Assembly (NCBI RefSeq): GCF_001578885.1
Contig: NZ_KQ969495.1
Span: 451,794-515,793, forward strand
Direction of reading: 5' to 3'
Source: Streptococcus sp. DD12
Lineage (GTDB): Bacteria; Bacillota; Bacilli; Lactobacillales; Streptococcaceae
DNA length: 64,000 bases
Positions 9,838 through 18,987 of the stretch are shown here, one piece after another (within the stretch, counting starts at the first letter, position 1; every line of letters starts with the position of its first letter). Below the pieces are notes generated by a model. The model saw nothing but the letters and a program-made list of their open reading frames with translations. It was not told where the DNA came from and searched no databases. The translations under genes and the position numbers were made by a program.

Positions 9838-10670
9838 TATTCTTCGACCTCACCGATAAAGGCATCACGCACCCGTTCCCAAAAGCTGGTGTGGTTTGGT
9901 GTAGCCACAAATGAAATTTTTCTTCTGTCTAGTTTAAAGGTCAACTGGGCCACATTTTTAAAATTATAGGTTTTATTGTCTACTGACAAGGTATAACTGC
10001 CCGCTCGTTTTGGAGTGATTTGAATTTTTTCATTTCTCGGGACAATGATTGGGCTACCTAAGGTACGGTAGACGCGATTGTTGAGGCTAGCTAATTCTGT
10101 CAATTGAAGTGCTTCAATTGTCGGATGCAAAACCGCTCCACCCAAAGATTTATTGTAAGCCGTTGACCCTGTAGGTGTCGAAATAGCCAAGCCGTCACCA
10201 CGAAAACGCTCCAAAAAATTGCCATTTAGTTCGACATCTGCCACCATTGTTTTTTCATAGCGCTTGATAGCGGCTTCATTGAGCGCCCGGGTCGAAAAAA
10301 GTCTTCCATCTTGTAAAGTGGCTTCGATTTTTAAAACCGGATAAGAAACTTTCCCCCCACGGTCTTGGCGCAAATTTTCCACCAATTGATCCACTTCAAA
10401 ATCACGGTAATCGGTATAAAACCCTAAATGACCGGTATGAATTCCGACAAACCGCACACGGTCTAATTGTTTTTCATACATATGAAAGGCCGACAGGAGC
10501 ATGCCGTCACCACCAATAGAAATAACAACATCGGGATTTTTCTTGGTCAAATAAAAGTCAGGGTCATCCCTAAGCAGTGCGAAAAGCCGTGAAGCCACAC
10601 GCTTACTTTGGTATTTGCCATTAGCGATGATGGCGATTTTTTTCTTAGCGATAGATGTCGTCTGTGTCAT
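9837..10670 (-). CDS. nadK: NAD kinase
   Basis: Phosphorylates NAD to NADP. The [10 protein letters not shown] motif near residue 54 and the downstream NEAAIK and [14 protein letters not shown] segments are diagnostic. It gives 277 residues from ATG 10670, which sits behind AGGAAA; a GTG one codon earlier is also possible. It overlaps the relQ tail by 26 bases, so NADP supply is translationally tied to alarmone synthesis. Confidence 0.95.
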   Translation of the reverse strand: MTQTTSIAKKKIAIIANGKYQSKRVASRLFALLRDDPDFYLTKKNPDVVISIGGDGMLLSAFHMYEKQLDRVRFVGIHTGHLGFYTDYRDFEVDQLVENLRQDRGGKVSYPVLKIEATLQDGRLFSTRALNEAAIKRYEKTMVADVELNGNFLERFRGDGLAISTPTGSTAYNKSLGGAVLHPTIEALQLTELASLNNRVYRTLGSPIIVPRNEKIQITPKRAGSYTLSVDNKTYNFKNVAQLTFKLDRRKISFVATPNHTSFWERVRDAFIGEVEE

Positions 10671-11310
10671 CACTATTTCCTACTCCGTCCTTGATATGCC
10701 GATTGATGGGATCATATAACAGTTGCGCCTCTTGGATATCTTCTTTAATAGCACTCATTTCCTCATCCAGTTTGTAGGCCATTCGGGCCGCGTTTTCAAG
10801 ACGTTCCTTAATGGCTTGGGGAAAATCTCCCTGATATTTGTAGTTAAGAGAATGCTCAATCGTCGCCCAGAAGTTCATGGCCAAGGTACGAATCTGTATC
10901 TCTGCTAACACGTCTTTGGGGCCGTTGATGGTATCCACCCGATAAGATATAATCACATGATAGGAACGGTAGCCGCTTGGTTTACGATTACTAATGTAGT
11001 CGCGCTCTTGCACCACCGTCATATCTGAGCGCCGTCTTAAGAGACTGACAACTTCTTGGATGTCCTCCACAAATTGCACCATCACCCGTAGACCAGCGAT
11101 ATCCTGCATTTCTTGCTCCAACAAGTCAGTGCCGATCCCTCGAAGTGCCATTTTTTCTTGAATGCTCTCCACGGATTTGACGCGACCTGTCACAAACTCA
11201 ATAGCTGAGTGCTTCCCTTGCTTTCGAAATTGCTTACGAATCCCACGCAACTTGATTTTGAGTTCACCAACTGCTTGTATATAAGGGTCTAAAAATAATT
11301 CCCAGTCCAT
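10645..11310 (-). CDS. relQ: Small alarmone synthetase RelQ (GTP pyrophosphokinase)
   Basis: A single-domain (p)ppGpp synthetase of 221 residues with no hydrolase or ACT/TGS domains. The synthetase motifs are [12 protein letters not shown] near residue 110 and [23 protein letters not shown] near residue 136. It makes pppGpp/ppGpp independently of ribosome stalling. It is the first gene of the relQ-nadK-rluD-type-pta operon, as in other streptococci. A second synthetase (RelP type) lies at 32247. Confidence 0.93.
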   Translation of the reverse strand: MDWELFLDPYIQAVGELKIKLRGIRKQFRKQGKHSAIEFVTGRVKSVESIQEKMALRGIGTDLLEQEMQDIAGLRVMVQFVEDIQEVVSLLRRRSDMTVVQERDYISNRKPSGYRSYHVIISYRVDTINGPKDVLAEIQIRTLAMNFWATIEHSLNYKYQGDFPQAIKERLENAARMAYKLDEEMSAIKEDIQEAQLLYDPINRHIKDGVGNSDDTDDIYR

Positions 11311-11414
11311 ACTACTCCTTAGCCCGCTAATGGGGATGGTTTTCGGCTTGAATTATTTGGTCATTTAAGCCACAATGAATATAGCTATTATACCACAAAC
11401 CGAAAGGAAAACGT

Positions 11415-11978
11415 ATGCAACATCTTGAAATTGAGTTCAAAAGCCTACTTTCTCAAGCTGACTATCAGCAATTAGAGGCCCTGTTCGAGGACACCACAGC
11501 CATTATCCAGACCAACTATTATCTGGAAACACCTTCTTGGGCTATTAAAAAGGCGAAAATGGCCTTGCGTATCCGTACCTTAGATGATCGCGCCGAATTA
11601 ACCTTAAAAATCCCTCAGACTGTTGGAAATCAGGAGTACAATCAGCCCTTATCACGCGAGGAAGCAGAGGACATTTTAGAAAATCTTCAATTGCCCAAGG
11701 GCGACATTGTGTCACTCTTAGAGGAACACAATATCCCGCTCAACCAACTGACCTGTCTTGGGGCTTTAACCACTAAACGCCTTGAAAAACAGTTTCCAAT
11801 TGGCCTTATGGCTTTGGATGAAAATACCTATGCCGATCAAAAAGATTTCGAACTGGAATTAGAGGTCACTGATGCGCAAAAAGGCAAAAGTGATTTTGAC
11901 GCTTTTTTGAATACGCACAAGATTCCCTATCGTTTTGCCAAAAGTAAGGTAGCTCGTTTTGTCGATACCTTAGACTAA
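11415..11978 (+). CDS. CYTH-domain protein (YjbK type)
   Basis: It has 187 residues. The N-terminal ExExK signature is present as EIEFK at residues 5-9, and alternating acidic and basic strand residues through the protein form the triphosphate tunnel fold (RIRTLDDRAELTLK near residue 55). Family members bind or hydrolyse triphosphates, and its placement opposite relQ is conserved. Whether it acts on tripolyphosphate or a nucleotide is not known. A TATTAT box and a GAAAGGA site precede the ATG. It overlaps the end of the facing methyltransferase gene by 9 bases. Confidence 0.85.
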   Translation: MQHLEIEFKSLLSQADYQQLEALFEDTTAIIQTNYYLETPSWAIKKAKMALRIRTLDDRAELTLKIPQTVGNQEYNQPLSREEAEDILENLQLPKGDIVSLLEEHNIPLNQLTCLGALTTKRLEKQFPIGLMALDENTYADQKDFELELEVTDAQKGKSDFDAFLNTHKIPYRFAKSKVARFVDTLD

Positions 11979-12722
11979 TCGGTAAATCCCATAGTGAAAT
12001 TTTTGATTAGGACGCACCTGACGGTCAAAGCCCAAACGTTCAAAGGTTTTATCGCGAAAATGCCCCTTAAAAATCACCGCTTCTTTGGCAACACGACAGG
12101 CTTCCCTCATAAAAGTATCTGTCAGCTGGTTGGCATTTGCCAAATCAGCTATCCCTGCCAAATTATGCGATTCTGTAATCGTCTGAGAAAACATGGGATC
12201 GCAGTAAACAATATCAAAGGCATTGCTTGCTTGTTCGCCTAAAAAAGCCAAATGGTCGGCATGGACAACCTCAATTGACCGCATGGCAGCATCAAAACTC
12301 GGCCAACCACTTTCATAATGAGCCAGTCCGTAAGCAACAACCTGCGCAATAAGATTTTGAGACTCTACAGCTGTCACCTGATGCCCAGCCTGCGCCATAA
12401 CGATGGCATCTGTTGCTAAGCCCATGGTGGTATCCAAAATTGTTTTCGGACTCGTCCCAAGTAGAGTTCTCAAGGGGTCATGGGGTGCTTTTGCCCGCAA
12501 GATGGCTGTGTCCGGATGAAATTGCAAAACGGCCTGGCCCAAACGGTGAAAACTTAAGCCTTCTCTGGCCAACAAAAAAAGCCCATCCCTGCCCTGCAGT
12601 AACTTTGTGACAGAGTATTTTCGTCTCGGTAAGTAGGCCCAGCCATTGCGCTTGGCTAGGCCTTCTGCTTCTTCTACCAAGTCCTTTGGCATGCCTAAAC
12701 TTGTGGTAATTGCTAGTGTCAT
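11970..12722 (-). CDS. Class I SAM-dependent methyltransferase, RsmJ-like
   Basis: It has 250 residues. The SAM-binding segments are ILDTTMGLATDAIVMA near residue 95 and the acidic TAVES loop. The catalytic-region motif YCDPMF near residue 173 resembles the DPMF of RsmJ (16S rRNA m2G1516 methyltransferase). The target is inferred from that resemblance. A TATACT box lies only 7 bases upstream of the ATG, so the mRNA may have almost no leader. Confidence 0.75.
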   Translation of the reverse strand: MTLAITTSLGMPKDLVEEAEGLAKRNGWAYLPRRKYSVTKLLQGRDGLFLLAREGLSFHRLGQAVLQFHPDTAILRAKAPHDPLRTLLGTSPKTILDTTMGLATDAIVMAQAGHQVTAVESQNLIAQVVAYGLAHYESGWPSFDAAMRSIEVVHADHLAFLGEQASNAFDIVYCDPMFSQTITESHNLAGIADLANANQLTDTFMREACRVAKEAVIFKGHFRDKTFERLGFDRQVRPNQKFHYGIYRLV

Positions 12723-12841
12723 ACCTTCTAGTATAGCAAAATTTAAGCCAATCTGTGACAGGCAATGCTAGCTTTCCCCTTTAATCATCAGCTATTTTTT
12801 GGTAGAATAAAGACACTAAACATTTAAGGAGTTCATTGGTC

Positions 12842-13816
12842 ATGGGACAAAAATGTACCGACAGTCAACTGAAACTATTCGCCCTCAATTCTAACAAGGC
12901 TATCGCAGAAAAAATCGCTGCAGCCATGGGCGTGCCACTTGGGAAATTAGCTTCTCGTCAGTTCTCTGACGGCGAAATCCAAATCAATATCGAAGAATCA
13001 GTTCGGGGACATGATATCTACATTATCCAGTCCACCAGCAACCCCGTCAATAACCATTTATGGGAATTGTTGATTATGATTGATGCGTGTAAACGTGCAA
13101 GCGCCCGATCTATCAATGTCGTTATCCCTTACTTTGGCTATTCCCGTCAAGACCGTATCGCGGCACCTCGTGAACCTATCACTGCTAAACTCGTTGCCAA
13201 CATGTTGGTCAAAGCTGGTGTCAGTCGTTTGTTAACTTTAGATTTGCATGCTGTTCAGGTGCAAGGCTTCTTTGATGTCCCAGTAGACAACCTCTTTACC
13301 ATTCCTTTATTTGCAAAATACTATCAAGACAAAGGTTTTACCGGTGACGACGTTGTCGTGGTCAGCCCTAAAAATTCAGGCATTAAAAGAGCTCGTAGTT
13401 TGGCTGAATATCTGGATGCGCCGATCGCTATCATTGACCACGCAGAAGACGATAGTAACCGTGAAGAAGGCTATATTATCGGGGATGTTAAGGGTAAGAC
13501 GGCCATTCTCATCGACGATATTCTTAACACAGGTTTGACCTTTGCAGAATCCGCTAAAATTGTTCAACGTGAAGGCGCTACTGCTATCTACGCGGCTGCC
13601 AGCCACGGACTCTTTGCAGGTGGTGCGGCAAGTATCCTCAGCAAGGCACCTATTGAGGAAATCCTTGTCACTGATTCAGTGGCGACTAAAGAAGCTGCCC
13701 CAGACCAAGTCAAGTATCTCTCTGCCAGTGAATTGATTGCAGATGCTGTGGTCCGTATCCAAGCCCATGAACCATTGAGCCCACTCTTTACCTACACACA
13801 AGAGGATGAAAACTAA
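12842..13816 (+). CDS. prs: Ribose-phosphate pyrophosphokinase
   Basis: Makes PRPP from ribose 5-phosphate and ATP for nucleotide, NAD, histidine and tryptophan synthesis. It has 324 residues from ATG 12842; a TTG at 12836 is closer to the [15 protein letters not shown] near residue 41, [12 protein letters not shown] near residue 130 and the PRPP-binding loop [13 protein letters not shown] near residue 222 are visible. The sequence resembles the second, divergent streptococcal Prs. Its stop overlaps the start of the cysteine desulfurase gene. Confidence 0.93.
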   Translation: MGQKCTDSQLKLFALNSNKAIAEKIAAAMGVPLGKLASRQFSDGEIQINIEESVRGHDIYIIQSTSNPVNNHLWELLIMIDACKRASARSINVVIPYFGYSRQDRIAAPREPITAKLVANMLVKAGVSRLLTLDLHAVQVQGFFDVPVDNLFTIPLFAKYYQDKGFTGDDVVVVSPKNSGIKRARSLAEYLDAPIAIIDHAEDDSNREEGYIIGDVKGKTAILIDDILNTGLTFAESAKIVQREGATAIYAAASHGLFAGGAASILSKAPIEEILVTDSVATKEAAPDQVKYLSASELIADAVVRIQAHEPLSPLFTYTQEDEN

Positions 13817-14927
13817 TGGCTTATTTTGACAATGCTGCTACTAGTCCTTTAACTCCTGCTGTTAAAGAGGCGATGTTGGCTGCAATGAGCATTTATGGAA
13901 ACCCCTCAAGCTTGCACCAGGAAGGTCGCAAGGCCAGTAAACTCTTACGAGAAAGCCGTGAGAAAATTGCTAGCGCCTTAGACGTCCCACCCCACCAAAT
14001 CATTTTTACTTCGGGGGGACGGAAAGCAATGTGACCGCCATTCAAGGCTACGCTTTAGCCAACCAAGCCAAAGGAAAGCACTTGATTACCACAGCTATTG
14101 AGCATCATAGTGTTCTCCATACCATGGCCTATCTGGAAGAACGTTTTGGCTTTTCCGTGACTTACCTAACACCAAAAGACGGCCAAAACATTACCGCCCA
14201 GCAAGTCAAAGAGGCGCTACGTCCGGACACTATCCTAGTTTCTACCATGTTTGCCAATAACGAGACAGGTGACCTTTTGCCAATCCAAGAAATTGGAGCC
14301 TTATTGGCTGACCATCAGGCTGTTTTTCATGTCGATGCTGTCCAAGCTGTCGGTAAAGTTCCACTTCATCCTCAGGAGCTAGGTATTGACTTTTTATCGG
14401 CATCAGCCCACAAATTTCACGGACCAAAGGGGGTCGGCTTCCTCTATTCTGCCCCCCTTCACTTTGATGCCTTGCTTCATGGCGGAGAGCAAGAAGACAA
14501 ACGCCGTGCTAGTACGGAAAATCTTATCGGCATAGCGGCTATGGCTGAGGCCTTAGAGGATAGTTTGAGTGATGTTGGAACCAAGACCAAACATATCGAA
14601 AAACTCCGCCAAACTTTTTTGAACGAGTTGACGATTCCCTATCAGGAAAATCGTTTGGGACAGGGCTTGCCACATGTTCTCAACCTAGGCTTTTTAGGGG
14701 CAAACAACAATACCCTATTGACAAGATTGGATTTGGCGGGATTTTGTGTTTCAACAGGTTCTGCTTGTACGGCAGGAACCGTAGACCCTAGTCATGTCCT
14801 AAGCGCTTATTATGGTAGCGACTCTCCACGCCTGACCAGCTCCATTCGGATTAGCTTTGGCGACCAAAATACGCTAGACGAGGCCAAGTCACTTGCCCAA
14901 ACCATTAACACAATTTTAGGAGACTGA
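13816..14927 (+). pseudogene. Cysteine desulfurase (NifS/IscS-like), split by a single-base frameshift
   Basis: Two abutting frames together make one protein of about 370 residues. The first (13816-14034) carries YFDNAATSPL and the PLP-phosphate loop FTSGG. The second (14031-14927) continues with TAIQGYALANQ, the catalytic-lysine segment SASAHKFHGPKGVGF and the active-cysteine loop STGSACTAG. The break is in a run of six G at 14013-14018. Seven G would restore TSGGTESNVTAIQ. It is therefore either a real loss, a slip-prone tract, or a base-calling error. It normally supplies sulfur for Fe-S clusters or tRNA thiolation. Confidence 0.85.
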
Positions 14928-14928
14928 T

Positions 14929-15279
14929 ATGGCATTTGAAAAAACCATACATCTTGCGGACTCTCGGGACACTTATACGCTCAGCCCGACAGTCAAAGCT
15001 TATACCCTTCGGGATATGACCTTCACCCAAAAACAACCCATTGGTATCTATGAGTTACAACGCCTGCTCGAGAAAGTCCCTAATAGTGGCGATGGCTTTT
15101 TACTCAAAATCACCATCAACAAGGACCTAACCGGCTTCAAGTTAACCATTACCGATAAATCAGGCCTACGCCCCGTCAATATTTTTAAAACCGAGGAACA
15201 CAAAATTCTTCAGGAAAAGTTCTACTTTTTGATGGACAGTCTGGTTGAACGCGGCGTATTTGAGAAAATTCCTTCATAA
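14929..15279 (+). CDS. DUF1831 family protein
   Basis: A small soluble protein of 116 residues with no membrane segment or recognised catalytic motif. It starts 1 base after the cysteine desulfurase stop, and this pairing is conserved in lactic acid bacteria, so a role with the desulfurase in sulfur transfer has been suggested by context only. The function is unknown. Confidence 0.8.
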   Translation: MAFEKTIHLADSRDTYTLSPTVKAYTLRDMTFTQKQPIGIYELQRLLEKVPNSGDGFLLKITINKDLTGFKLTITDKSGLRPVNIFKTEEHKILQEKFYFLMDSLVERGVFEKIPS

Positions 15280-15282
15280 TTC

Positions 15283-15309
15283 AAAAAAACTATCGTAAGA
15301 TAGTTTTTT
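15283..15309 (+). terminator. Terminator after the prs-desulfurase-DUF1831 operon
   Basis: The AAAAAACTATC and GATAGTTTTTT arms enclose a 4-nt loop and end in a T-run, immediately after the DUF1831 stop. Confidence 0.85.
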
Positions 15310-15388
15310 CTTATCACAAAGTGCAGCATTTTTGTTGCTTTTTTCACAATCTTTTTTTACAATTAACGAGTATAGAAAGGAGTCAGCC

Positions 15389-16036
15389 ATGACAGAAGAC
15401 AAGCTCATCCCAAAAGCAACCGCTAAACGCTTATCCCTCTACTATCGTGTCTTTAAGCGGTTTAACGCTGAAAAGATCACCAAGGTTAATTCAAAACAAA
15501 TTGCTGAAGCTATTGGTGTGGATTCAGCAACTGTTCGGCGGGATTTTTCGCATTTTGGCGAGCTTGGTCGTCGTGGCTTTGGCTATGACGTGCAAAAGTT
15601 GACAGCATTTTTTGCCCAGCTCTTGCATGACACCAATACGACAAATGTCCTTTTAGTTGGTATTGGCAATATGGGAAAAGCCCTCTTGAACTACCGCTTT
15701 CATGAACGCAACAAGATGCGTATCACCATGGCCTTTGACCAGCAGTCCCACCCCATGGTTGGTTATACGTCAAAGGACGGTATTCCTATTTACCCTATTG
15801 ACGAGATTAAATCACATGTGATAAATTCTCAGGTTAAGACCGCCATTTTAACTGTTCCATCTGTCAAAGCCCAAGAAGTGGCTGATATTCTTGTTGAGGC
15901 TGGTATAGAAGGTATCCTAAGTTTTTCACCCGTACAGCTCAAACTTCCCAGTCACGTGGTGGTGCAATATGTTGACTTAACCAGTGAATTGCAGACACTC
16001 TTATACTTTATGAACCAAGAACAGGAGGGACTCTAA
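15389..16036 (+). CDS. rex: Redox-sensing transcriptional repressor Rex
   Basis: Senses the NADH/NAD ratio and represses fermentation and respiration genes. It has 215 residues from ATG 15389, which follows GAAAGGAG; the upstream open frame has no site. The N-terminal winged helix is visible as [20 protein letters not shown], and the Rossmann nucleotide-binding loop as [10 protein letters not shown] near residue 92. A TTCACAA half-site resembling part of the Rex operator lies about 40 bases upstream, which hints at autoregulation without proving it. Confidence 0.94.
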   Translation: MTEDKLIPKATAKRLSLYYRVFKRFNAEKITKVNSKQIAEAIGVDSATVRRDFSHFGELGRRGFGYDVQKLTAFFAQLLHDTNTTNVLLVGIGNMGKALLNYRFHERNKMRITMAFDQQSHPMVGYTSKDGIPIYPIDEIKSHVINSQVKTAILTVPSVKAQEVADILVEAGIEGILSFSPVQLKLPSHVVVQYVDLTSELQTLLYFMNQEQEGL

Positions 16037-16716
16037 TGGCCAAACAAGTGATTGGTATTGCTGGAAATGAACGCTCAGGGTTAGAGTCCTTAGATATTCA
16101 TGTCTCTTATACTCCCTCTGGCTATGTTAGAGGCGTGCAGTTGGCTGATGGCATTCCCTATATTATCCCCATCGGAGACCCTGAAAACACGCAACAGTAT
16201 ATTGCAAGCATTGACAAACTCATTTTAGCAGGTGGTCAAAATATCTCGCCAGAATTTTATCACGAGGACTTGCAGGTTGCTAGTGATGACTATAACCGTT
16301 CCCGTGACGTGTTTGAAATTGCTCTCGTAAACGAGGCCCTGCGTCAAAAGAAACCTATTTTTGCCGTCTGCCGCGGTATGCAACTCTATAATGTTATCAG
16401 AGGCGGTAGCCTCAATCAAGAAATTCCTAACCATTGGTTAGAAGACAGCACGCACGATGTCGTTTTAGACGAGGGAACGCCCTTATACGATATTTATGGC
16501 AAGCGCAACTGGATTAACTCCTTCCACCGTCAGAGTGTTAAAAAACTTGGTACAGGTCTAAAAACGATTGCTAAAGATCCCCGCGATGGCACCATTGAGG
16601 CCATTGTTGATCAAAATTATCCGCATTTTCTAGGTGTGCAGTGGCACCCTGACCACTTGATTCAAGAACGCAAAGAATCCATCGATGTCTTTGACTATGT
16701 CGTTAATCACCTCTAA
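16036..16716 (+). CDS. Class I glutamine amidotransferase-like hydrolase (gamma-glutamyl-GABA hydrolase family, C26)
   Basis: It has 226 residues. The nucleophile elbow FAVCRGMQLYNV lies near residue 112, and the catalytic histidine is in QWHPDHL near residue 197, with Asp in place of the more common Glu. The family cleaves gamma-glutamyl amides. The substrate here is unknown. It overlaps the rex stop by 1 base and converges on radC with a 4-base overlap. This rex-amidotransferase-radC order is common in streptococci. Confidence 0.85.
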   Translation: MAKQVIGIAGNERSGLESLDIHVSYTPSGYVRGVQLADGIPYIIPIGDPENTQQYIASIDKLILAGGQNISPEFYHEDLQVASDDYNRSRDVFEIALVNEALRQKKPIFAVCRGMQLYNVIRGGSLNQEIPNHWLEDSTHDVVLDEGTPLYDIYGKRNWINSFHRQSVKKLGTGLKTIAKDPRDGTIEAIVDQNYPHFLGVQWHPDHLIQERKESIDVFDYVVNHL

Positions 16717-17396
16717 TCACACAAATCTGTTTGCTCTCGAAAACTATAATAATCAGGGTAACCAATGACAAGGTGATCTAAAAAGACGATACCCAATTGT
16801 TGGCAAGATGCCTGCATCCGTTTGGTGAATTGCTGGTCCATCTCACTCGGAGTCGGATCGCCAGACGGATGATTGTGAACGATAATCAGAGAAGTCGCCA
16901 TATTTTTACAAGCAAAGTACAAAATTTCACGCGGCTCTGCTACTGAACGACGAACGCTACCAATAAAAATGGTGCGTTTTTCTATTAGCCTATTTTGCGT
17001 GTCTAAATACAGAGCGATGACGTGTTCTTGTTTTTGGTCTCTTAGTTCTACTTGCATGCGTTGCGCCAAGCGGTCAGAACTCAAAATACGCTCTGATTTG
17101 CTGAGTTCTGCACCATGGATACGTCTAGCCAATTCCACCAGAGCCATCAATTCCGTGGCACGGACGGGTCCAATGCCATCAATGGCTTGAAATTCTTGCA
17201 AGGACATCTGTCGTAAGTGCGATAAATCACCAATTGTTTCTAAAAACTCTCCAGCTAGTTCAAAGACATTTTTCTGACGCGTACCTGTTCGTAAGAGTAT
17301 CGCTAAGAGTTCCTGATTGCTCAGAGCTTCCACTCCTGCGCTAGCCAAGCGCTCCCTTGGTAAAAAGGCATTCGATTCCCATTTAATGGCATACAT
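16713..17396 (-). CDS. radC: RadC family protein (JAB/MPN domain)
   Basis: It has 227 residues. An N-terminal helix-hairpin-helix region (about 15-90) is followed by a JAMM metalloprotease-like domain with IIVHNHPSGDPTPSEMD near residue 172, where the His-x-His and Asp ligands are intact. The historical link to DNA repair is doubtful, and the real activity is unknown. Its 3' end overlaps the facing amidotransferase gene. Confidence 0.92.
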   Translation of the reverse strand: MYAIKWESNAFLPRERLASAGVEALSNQELLAILLRTGTRQKNVFELAGEFLETIGDLSHLRQMSLQEFQAIDGIGPVRATELMALVELARRIHGAELSKSERILSSDRLAQRMQVELRDQKQEHVIALYLDTQNRLIEKRTIFIGSVRRSVAEPREILYFACKNMATSLIIVHNHPSGDPTPSEMDQQFTKRMQASCQQLGIVFLDHLVIGYPDYYSFREQTDLCD

Positions 17397-17478
17397 ATTT
17401 CATCCTCCATTAAATTATTCGCAAAAATTTGCTAAAGACACGAGGAGGCAAACAAATGAATGGTGTGCCAGTTTTTGG

Positions 17479-17586
17479 CTATAGATAATCAGCCTCGCCT
17501 TGCTTACCATTCTCAAAAGCCTTTTATTTGAACTTGTTGATCAGACTGTCTAGCTCTGGCACTGTCTTACCGTTCTTAAAATTCCC
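17479..17586 (-). pseudogene. Gene remnant, C-terminal end of an unrecognised (probably phage) protein
   Basis: One reading frame encodes NFKNGKTVPELDSLINKFK, then a TAA at 17524-17526, then KAFENGKQGEADYL and a final TAG. It reads as the tail of a helical protein with one in-frame stop. There is no start codon or ribosome binding site. It lies between radC and the phage head-protein remnant on the same strand, so I take it as part of the same decayed prophage. I do not recognise the family. Confidence 0.4.
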
Positions 17587-17597
17587 TTAGGTGCATA

Positions 17598-17623
17598 AGA
17601 AAAAGCCGTGGGTTTACGGCTTT
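17598..17623 (-). terminator. Terminator overlapping the end of the 62-codon ORF
   Basis: The AAAGCCGT and ACGGCTTT arms are followed by a T-run on the minus strand. The stop codon of the small ORF lies inside the hairpin. Confidence 0.7.
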
Positions 17624-17802
17624 GGTGCGATATTAAAGACATGGCTCATTGGGTCTGATTTGACCATAGGTTGTCTCACTGCTTCCCTCCTACAATCCGC
17701 AAGAACACCATTAGCTAGCCTACTACCGCGGAAAGGTCCGTTACCTTGATTAAGTTCTCTTTCACTTTCTTCAACACACTGTGTTACGTCAATTTCAGTC
17801 AT
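17614..17802 (-). CDS. Small hypothetical protein (62 residues) in the prophage remnant
   Basis: The ATG at 17802 follows AGGAAG, and the frame ends within a terminator hairpin, so it has the marks of a small expressed gene. The protein is soluble, charged at the N-terminus (MTEIDVTQCVEESERELNQG), with a basic middle and a C-terminus ending FNIAPKP. I do not recognise it. It is flanked on both sides by terminator-like hairpins and sits among phage debris. Confidence 0.45.
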   Translation of the reverse strand: MTEIDVTQCVEESERELNQGNGPFRGSRLANGVLADCRREAVRQPMVKSDPMSHVFNIAPKP

Positions 17803-17823
17803 TGCTCTTCCTTTTTTTGTAGC

Positions 17824-17857
17824 AAAAAACGCCTAGATAAAATCTAAGCGCTTTTTT
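17824..17857 (-). terminator. Terminator-like hairpin in the prophage remnant
   Basis: The arms CGCTTAGAT and ATCTAGGCG (one G-U pair on the minus strand) enclose a 3-nt loop and are flanked by A6 and T6 runs. It isolates the 62-codon ORF from the head-protein remnant. Confidence 0.65.
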
Positions 17858-17933
17858 AGAATAGGTGGGACGGGAAATCCCCACTTTTCAGATACCTATA
17901 TCTAGGTGCGTAGTTCCCGATATTTCTCTACTT

Positions 17934-18296
17934 CTATTCCTCACTTAGATTATAACTTTTTTCCTTTATAAAGTCATGCTTTTCTGCACCCTCCTCCCCC
18001 CATACCTCAGCCACTGCGCATCGGCAGTTAGAATGGATCGGAGAAGCATTCTTGCCACTCTCCATGGCATCGATAGGAGCTGGCTTGTTGGCCGTCTCAC
18101 AGCCTATACGCTTGCAGTTGTTACAAGCTCTTGACTCAAGCACAAGTCTAAATTGGGTAAAAGCCGTTGTCCTTCATGATTTGTTGCTGACCCATGGTCT
18201 ACACTCTAGCGTGTTCCGTCACTGCTAGGCGCTTGGCGCTAGCCGTAGAGACATCAGTGCCCTCAAGGAATGACTGAAGAAGACCTTGAGGGCAAG
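17934..18296 (-). pseudogene. Degraded phage minor head (SPP1 gp7 / Mu gpF-like) protein
   Basis: Joining frames gives AKRLAVTEHARV, then TMGQQQIMKDNGF, then FRLVLESRACNNCKR and, later, SPIHSNCRC. TEHARV and a late P-x-H-x-N/P-C-R-C are hallmarks of the minor head protein C-terminal domain. A TAG at 18199-18201 and a +1 slip in the A-run near 18159-18162 break the frame, and the N-terminal two thirds are missing. It is clearly a relic and marks a former prophage beside the tRNA gene. Confidence 0.75.
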
Positions 18297-18336
18297 TAAA
18301 AAAGCCTTAACAGGTGACTTGCTGTTAGGGCTTTTG
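18297..18336 (-). terminator. Terminator downstream of tRNA-Arg
   Basis: On the minus strand AAAGCCCTAACAG pairs with CTGTTAAGGCTTT across an 8-nt loop and ends in T6. It is placed to stop transcription coming from the tRNA gene. Confidence 0.75.
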
Positions 18337-18400
18337 TCTTACATTTATGGGAAACATTGGCTATCATCCTTTAAAACAGCCTAATTATAAACTGCTATAT

Positions 18401-18471
18401 GTCCCCTGCCGGAATCGAACCAGCAACGACTCCTTAGGAGGGAGTTGTTATATCCATTTAACTAAGAGGAC
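18401..18471 (-). tRNA. tRNA-Arg (anticodon CCU)
   Basis: A complete cloverleaf is visible. The 7-bp acceptor arms are GTCCTCT and AGGGGAC (one G-U pair). The anticodon stem ACTCC/GGAGT holds the loop CTCCTAA, so the anticodon is CCU, reading AGG. The T-arm contains GGTTCGATTCC. No encoded CCA follows. The phage relic begins directly at its 3' side, which fits tRNA genes as integration sites. Confidence 0.95.
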
Positions 18472-18476
18472 TTATG

Positions 18477-18506
18477 AAAAAATCTGCCACGAGGACAGAC
18501 TTTTTA
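18477..18506 (-). terminator. Terminator of rplS
   Basis: On the minus strand AGTCTGTCC pairs with GGCAGATT across a short loop, followed by T6. It lies 15 bases past the rplS stop and directly before the tRNA. Confidence 0.65.
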
Positions 18507-18520
18507 CTGAAATCTGTAAA

Positions 18521-18868
18521 TTATTTACGGATTTCTTTGATACGTGCAGCTTTACCTTGCAAAGCACGCAAGTAGTACAATTTCGCACGACGTACTTTAC
18601 CATAACGTACAACTTCAATCTTTTCAACACGTGGTGTGTGGATTGGGAAAGTACGTTCTACACCGATACCGCTTGAAATTTTACGTACAGTGTACATTTC
18701 AGAGATTCCTTGACCTTTACGAGAGATAACAACCCCTTCAAAGATCTGGATACGTTCACGCGTACCTTCGACAACTTTCGCATGAACACGAACAGTGTCC
18801 CCAGGGCGGAACTCAGGAATATCAGTACGCAATTGACCTTCAGTCAAACTTTGGATTAATGGATTCAT
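18521..18868 (-). CDS. rplS: 50S ribosomal protein L19
   Basis: It has 115 residues, the normal L19 length. It contains the conserved [20 protein letters not shown] region near residue 20 and the [22 protein letters not shown] segment near the C-terminus. It bridges the two ribosomal subunits next to the 30S interface. It is monocistronic: its own promoter and leader lie upstream and a terminator lies downstream. AAGGAG precedes the ATG. Confidence 0.97.
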   Translation of the reverse strand: MNPLIQSLTEGQLRTDIPEFRPGDTVRVHAKVVEGTRERIQIFEGVVISRKGQGISEMYTVRKISSGIGVERTFPIHTPRVEKIEVVRYGKVRRAKLYYLRALQGKAARIKEIRK

Positions 18869-18872
18869 TTTT

Positions 18873-18957
18873 AACTCCTTCTCTTACCAATCATCAAGCG
18901 CAGGACCCAGCGGATTGGCGGTATTTCGTGCGTCCATTAAACACACCCATTTATTAT
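18873..18957 (-). promoter_or_regulatory. rplS promoter and probable L19 autoregulatory leader
   Basis: TATAAT near 18957, with TTTACG 17 bases further upstream, forms a good promoter. The transcript then has about 80 bases of leader in which GGAC and GTCC pair around an internal ACCGCCAATCCGCTGG stretch. Firmicutes carry a known L19 leader element at this place. I infer the same here from position and pairing, not from a covariance match. Confidence 0.5.
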
Positions 18958-18987
18958 AACAAAGTCTTGATGTTTCGTAAAGCTATT

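Noticed and set aside
17458..17490. Ten-codon ORF (MNGVPVFGYR) with a strong GAGGAGG site on the plus strand beside radC
   Set aside because: It is too short to support as a gene, shows no pheromone or toxin pattern I can name, and lies over the antisense of the phage-like remnant.
17434..18401. Search for a second attachment site matching the tRNA-Arg 3' end
   Set aside because: No copy of the GTCCCCTGCCGGAATCG segment was seen elsewhere in the region, so no att repeat is claimed.
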